Shown here in pieces: positions 60,807-64,000 of a stretch of 64,000 nucleotides of DNA. Numbering within the stretch: the first letter of the stretch is position 1; each line of letters opens with the position of its first letter. Below the pieces are notes generated by a model, which worked only from the letters and a program-made list of their open reading frames with translations, searched no databases and was not told the DNA's origin. Where the stretch lies: NCBI GenBank assembly GCA_019510435.1, contig JAEKKJ010000008.1:1-64000 (forward strand). The letters are read 5' to 3'. The DNA is from Caulobacterales bacterium. GTDB taxonomy: Bacteria; Pseudomonadota; Alphaproteobacteria; Caulobacterales; Caulobacteraceae. Both the position numbers and the translations under genes were made by a program.

Positions 60807-61472
60807 TTATTGCTGCGGGAGTGAGGTTCCAAGCGGCGCAGCCGCCTGTTCCCGAACGGGCTCGCCCAGCCGGATGGCCGCGGCCGCAGCGGTCTGCATC
60901 CAGGCGTCCCGCTCGGCGGGAGTGCTGGTGGCCACCACCCGAAACACCAGGCGCTGGACCTCGGCGAACCCGCAGTATCCGAGCAGGCAGTCGCGCCAGA
61001 TGCGCTCGAGAGGGTCTCCGAAAGCATCGCGCTCCCGCTCCGCCGTGGTGTTGCTGGTGTTGATGACCAGGGCGCGCTTGCCGCTGAACAGCCCGACGGG
61101 CGCGAGGCCCTCGTCCTCGCCTTTCGGGAAGGCGTAGGCCGCACCCGGCGCGAACACCCGGTCCATCCATCCCTTCATCATCGCCGGCGGCGCGCCCCAG
61201 CAGTTCGGATGCACGACCGCCAGGAGGCGGGCCTGCTGCAGCTGGCGGATGTGGGCCTGGATCTGCGCATCGCTCGACGCGCGGCCGCGCGCCTCGTCCA
61301 GGTCGAGGATCGGATTGAACGAGGATTGGTGGAGATCCAGAAGCACGGCCTCGTGGCCGCGGGCGCGCCACGCCTCGAGCACCACCTGGCTGAGGGCGTG
61401 GTTCAGGCTCCCGGGGTCGGGATGGCTGACCACGACCAAGGCGTCGGCCGGCTGCCCTTTCGTGGACGTCAA
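60807..61472 (-). CDS. NAD(P)H dehydrogenase (quinone), flavodoxin-like
   Basis: The 221-residue protein has the flavodoxin-fold signature ALVVVSHPDPGSLNHALSQV and NCWGAPPAMMKGWMDRVFAPG, then LFSGKRALVINTSNTTA. It is a second, shorter member of the NQO/MdaB-type family besides that at 40353. It reduces quinones or related acceptors with FMN/FAD. It stands 40 bases upstream of the hydrolase gene at 59390 on the same strand. Confidence 0.85.
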   Translation of the reverse strand: MTSTKGQPADALVVVSHPDPGSLNHALSQVVLEAWRARGHEAVLLDLHQSSFNPILDLDEARGRASSDAQIQAHIRQLQQARLLAVVHPNCWGAPPAMMKGWMDRVFAPGAAYAFPKGEDEGLAPVGLFSGKRALVINTSNTTAERERDAFGDPLERIWRDCLLGYCGFAEVQRLVFRVVATSTPAERDAWMQTAAAAAIRLGEPVREQAAAPLGTSLPQQ

Positions 61473-61591
61473 CGAACCTCTCCTTCAAGCGACACGCAGA
61501 CAGTATCGGAGCCCTGACGAGGCGCCATCGCCGCGCGGGCGGGATTCGATCTCCCGGCCGGCGCGGAGCCGGTCGATTTCGACAGGCTGGG

Positions 61592-62338
61592 CTATGCGGA
61601 ACCCTCGAGGAAAGCCTGGACCAGTTCGGCGGCGATCATGCCGCCGACGCTGTTGAGGTGCACGCCGTCGCTGTGCAGGCGCCAACCGTTGCTGCGGCCG
61701 ATATCGTCGGGGGATCTGCCGAGGATCAGGGCGCGAAAGGCGTCTCGATAGAACGGCAGGAAGTCGAACGTCGTGAAAGCCTGGCCCGGCCGCATCAGCA
61801 GCTCGGCCTGCATCGTCTCGTAGACCGGCAGATAGTGGCAGCCCTCGCGGCGGGCGATCCCGGCGATGATCGCGGAATATTCGGCGATGCGGCGGTCGAG
61901 CGCCGCCTGGGTCGTGTCCGCCGGATTCGGGTCCTCTCCGATGGGCGCCAAGGAGCACAGGGCGATGTCGGCGGTGGTTCCGGCCTTCAGGCCCTGGACG
62001 AGAGCGGCCAGGGCCTCGCGGAATCCCTCCGGCGAGGGGTCGCGGGGCAGGTGCTTGGCGAGGCGGAAGACGCGCCGCACCTTGGGAAAGACCAGAGCCA
62101 GCACGTCGTTGGCGCCGACCCAGACCAGCACCTTGGCGGGCCGGCAGGCCACGACCTTTGGCAGCCGGCGCAGGGCGTTGTCCGCCAGATCGCCGCCGAC
62201 CCCGAAATTCCGGAAGGCGAACCGCGCGTTTTGCGGCCGCTGGGCGAGCGCGCCAATCCAGTCGAACGCCTGGCCTCGGCCGGCGGTGCTGCTGGAGCCA
62301 AGGCAGGCGACGACGGTCCGGGAGGTCGCACGTCTCAT
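61592..62338 (-). CDS. SGNH/GDSL hydrolase
   Basis: The 248-residue protein shows all four SGNH blocks: CLGSSSTAGRG (block I, Ser), NFGVGGDLADN (Gly), WVGANDVLAL (Asn) and DGVHLNSVGG near the end (Asp-His). There is no signal peptide. Members hydrolyse acyl esters of lipids or sugars. Its ATG overlaps the stop of the AraC-stump frame (62335-62338), so it belongs to the same tight gene row as the dienelactone-hydrolase-like gene. Confidence 0.87.
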   Translation of the reverse strand: MRRATSRTVVACLGSSSTAGRGQAFDWIGALAQRPQNARFAFRNFGVGGDLADNALRRLPKVVACRPAKVLVWVGANDVLALVFPKVRRVFRLAKHLPRDPSPEGFREALAALVQGLKAGTTADIALCSLAPIGEDPNPADTTQAALDRRIAEYSAIIAGIARREGCHYLPVYETMQAELLMRPGQAFTTFDFLPFYRDAFRALILGRSPDDIGRSNGWRLHSDGVHLNSVGGMIAAELVQAFLEGSA

Positions 62339-62475
62339 GGGTCGACCCGTAGCCCGGCGAAGCTTCGGCGGTAGGCCGAGGGCGAGGCGCCGAAGCGCTT
62401 GGAGAAGGCCTTGCTGAAGGTCGGGGCGTCGGCGAAGCCGGCCCGCGCCCGCTCGCGGCGCGGGAGGATCCTCAT
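62335..62475 (-). pseudogene. AraC-family regulator stump: only the second HTH remains
   Basis: A 46-codon frame reads MRILPRRERARAGFADAPTF and continues SKAFSKRFGASPSAYRRSFA before GLRVDP and stop. The GFxDxxxFSKAFSKRFGxSPxxYRR pattern is the second helix-turn-helix of AraC/XylS regulators, normally the last 40 of about 300 residues; the sensor domain and first HTH are gone. Its ATG overlaps the stop of the dienelactone-hydrolase-like gene (62472-62475) and its TGA overlaps the SGNH hydrolase start, so it could still be translated. It is most likely the tail of a deleted regulator. Confidence 0.75.
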
Positions 62476-63305
62476 CGGACTGCAGCGCCGGACCTTAGAC
62501 GGTCGGCGAAGAAGGCGATGATCTCATCGACGGCCTGCCGCGTTGGCTCGCCGTCGGCGTCGATCAGATGCGCCGTCACCACGCTGTGCGGTGTGTTCAC
62601 GTGCTGGCTGAAGAAGGATGGCGTGTCGGGGTTTGCGGCCTGGTCGGGCAGCACCCGCGGCTCGAAGCGCGACCCCAGTGCGGCCGCATAGGCGGCGAAG
62701 CGTTCGGCGCGGCAGAACCGGTCGCCGGCGAACCGGTAGGCCCGCACGGTGAGGTCCTCGTCCTCGAGCCGCCGGCGCACATCCGCCAGCGCCTGCGGCG
62801 AAATCTCCAGGCCGGCCGGATCGTCCATCGGCAGCGACGGCTGGCTGAGCACCGGGGCAAGCACCGCCGGCTCGAGCATCATCGAGAGGGCGAAATTGCC
62901 GGTGAAGCACATGCCGATCGCTCCGACGCCGGGTCCGCCGCACTCGCCGTGGGCCAGGCGCGCCAGCGCCCGGAGCCAGTCGGTGACCGGGCTGGAGACG
63001 CCCCCACCGAACGCCCGGAATTCCGCGCTGACGCAGGCGCGGCGGAACACCTGCGCGCCCTCGTCAGCGTCCGGCACGGCGCCGTCGCGCCCGAACAGCG
63101 ACGGCATCCAGACCGTAAAGCCGGCGTCGCGGACCCAGCGGGCGAACCTCGCCACATGGGGACTGATCCCGGGCATCTCGGTCATCACGATCACGGCGGG
63201 CCCGGCGCCGGCCACATAGACGGTCCGCTCGGCGCCGAGGAGGGCGATCCGGCGCGCGATGAAGTCGTCCAGGGGATCGTCCATGGCCACGGTCGGGTCG
63301 GTCAT
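62472..63305 (-). CDS. Dienelactone-hydrolase-family protein
   Basis: The 277-residue protein has the DLH pattern: VIVMTEMPGISPHVARFARW, TVWMPSLFGRDG, nucleophile Cys in GAIGMCFTGNFALSMM (cysteine at the elbow, as in true dienelactone hydrolase), and a C-terminal His in TPHSVVTAHLID or nearby. The expected acid may be in YRFAGDRFC. It would hydrolyse a lactone or ester in the cytoplasm. A second start at ATG 63284 would shorten it by seven residues. Confidence 0.82.
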   Translation of the reverse strand: MTDPTVAMDDPLDDFIARRIALLGAERTVYVAGAGPAVIVMTEMPGISPHVARFARWVRDAGFTVWMPSLFGRDGAVPDADEGAQVFRRACVSAEFRAFGGGVSSPVTDWLRALARLAHGECGGPGVGAIGMCFTGNFALSMMLEPAVLAPVLSQPSLPMDDPAGLEISPQALADVRRRLEDEDLTVRAYRFAGDRFCRAERFAAYAAALGSRFEPRVLPDQAANPDTPSFFSQHVNTPHSVVTAHLIDADGEPTRQAVDEIIAFFADRLRSGAAVR

Positions 63306-63496
63306 CTCGTTGCTCCGCTAGGGTCGGCGTCGGTCAGGATGGGCCACACCGCAATTCGGGCTGTGACCGGATCCGACCCCCGTACCCAGAATATCGACCG
63401 CGCTGTGCCGACGGTCGCCTCGCGATCGAAATGTGGTGGCAGACCCCTTGCCGCCACGGTCCCGTCGGCGCCTGGCAGGCCGTCGCCCGCGGCCGG

Positions 63497-64000
63497 CTAG
63501 TCGCGCGCCGCCTCCAGCAGCAGCTCAGCGGTCCGTGCGGGGTCGGTGACCATCATGCTGTGGCCGGTGGGGATTTCCCGGTACGTCCACTCACCGCCGC
63601 CCTTGGCGATCTCGCCGTGGGCGGCGTAGCCCATGAACGGCGTGACCGGGTCGGTCGCCAGGACATAGGTCTTGGGCAGCCCCGCATGGCCGCCGTTCGC
63701 GAACTTCACCGGATCCAGCCAGGTGCGCAGGGGGTGCGGCGTCGAACGGCGGGTCACCCATGCGCCATCGTCGGGATTGGTGACGCCGACCATTTCGGGG
63801 CCGACCACGGGCAGCCAGGCGCCGTCCGGAGCCATGCTGCGGAACGCGGCGCGCTTGCGTTCGACGAGCGCCGGGTCGCTGCCGGGCGCATGGGCGGCGA
63901 AGTCGTCCCCGTCCGACGGCACCGCCGCGTCCAGATAGACCAGCCGCCGGATTCGCGACTTCAGGCGATCGGCGATGAGCGTGGTCACCATGCCGCCGTA
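63497..64000 (-). CDS. Alpha/beta hydrolase, C-terminal part (runs off the right edge)
   Basis: The visible 167 codons begin YGGMVTTLIADRL, which is just after the nucleophile of a GHSYGG elbow that lies beyond the window. Later come LVYLDAAVPSDGDDF and the His of TGHSMMVTDPA near the end, with TYVLATDPVTPF between. The pattern matches the EstC/salicylate-esterase-type hydrolases (plant MES-like). The 5' part is missing, so no start can be given. Confidence 0.75.
   Translation of the reverse strand, partial: YGGMVTTLIADRLKSRIRRLVYLDAAVPSDGDDFAAHAPGSDPALVERKRAAFRSMAPDGAWLPVVGPEMVGVTNPDDGAWVTRRSTPHPLRTWLDPVKFANGGHAGLPKTYVLATDPVTPFMGYAAHGEIAKGGGEWTYREIPTGHSMMVTDPARTAELLLEAARD

Noticed and set aside
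1..64000. CRISPR arrays, insertion sequences, prophage genes
   Set aside because: No regularly spaced repeats, transposase or phage structural motifs were seen in any frame.

Overview
This is a 64 kb chromosomal window from a high-GC alphaproteobacterium, most plausibly Caulobacteraceae (Phenylobacterium/Caulobacter-like). That assignment is inferred from three things: a divergent metZ/dcd pair with the long alphaproteobacterial form of dcd, three large TonB-dependent receptors in one window, and many LysR, ECF-sigma and secreted-hydrolase genes. Genes are dense, on both strands and often joined by ATGA overlaps. No insertion sequence, prophage, CRISPR array or rRNA was seen. One tRNA, Gly(CCC) with an encoded CCA, lies at 4448-4522.

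Layout. 0-6.4 kb: start of metZ, dcd, a TraB/GumN protein, an HD-domain protein, a methyltransferase, tRNA-Gly, a LuxR solo and an AhpD-like protein. 6.4-23.1 kb: an aldarate/hexuronate catabolic island. It encodes glucarate dehydratase (gudD), L-talarate/galactarate dehydratase, 5-dehydro-4-deoxyglucarate dehydratase, 2,5-dioxovalerate dehydrogenase, a UxuA-type mannonate dehydratase with a Tat-like leader, an ACS-family MFS permease, a secreted type-B carboxylesterase, a Tat-exported unknown and a TonB receptor, flanked by two LysR genes. Together these take glucarate and galactarate to 2-oxoglutarate. 23.2-26.6 kb: a PcaD-like hydrolase, an orphan protein and an ABC-F ATPase. 26.7-35.1 kb: an ECF sigma/FecR/STN-TonB receptor trio followed by a broken serine beta-lactamase-like gene, a dipeptide epimerase and a POT peptide permease. 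This looks like a (murein-)peptide scavenging locus.

35.1-44.8 kb: a PQQ/heme alcohol dehydrogenase, a DUF885 metalloprotein, a LysR/quinone-reductase pair, NmrA-like and GFA-like proteins, and an ECF sigma with a SnoaL tail. The sigma gene is divergent from a small monooxygenase-like gene, and both face matching GGAATC-N17-CGTC promoters. 44.9-58.2 kb: a two-armed cluster that I read as an undescribed CoA-dependent catabolic system. It holds a double CaiB/BaiF CoA-transferase, an MFS permease, a thioredoxin-like ferredoxin, two amidohydrolase paralogs (one with its metal site erased), a Rieske ferredoxin and a TetR on the minus strand. On the plus strand are an LLM flavin oxidoreductase, a TonB receptor, a thiolase-fold protein lacking all thiolase catalytic residues, and its DUF35 partner; this last pair resembles the steroid side-chain aldolase Ltp2/ChsH2. 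58.4-64 kb: several alpha/beta hydrolases, a quinone reductase, an SGNH hydrolase and the 46-codon stump of an AraC regulator.

Signs of decay or phase switching: a 7-bp triplicate repeat and a second lesion break the serine hydrolase gene, a one-base lesion breaks a small secreted protein gene, and only the tail of the AraC gene remains.
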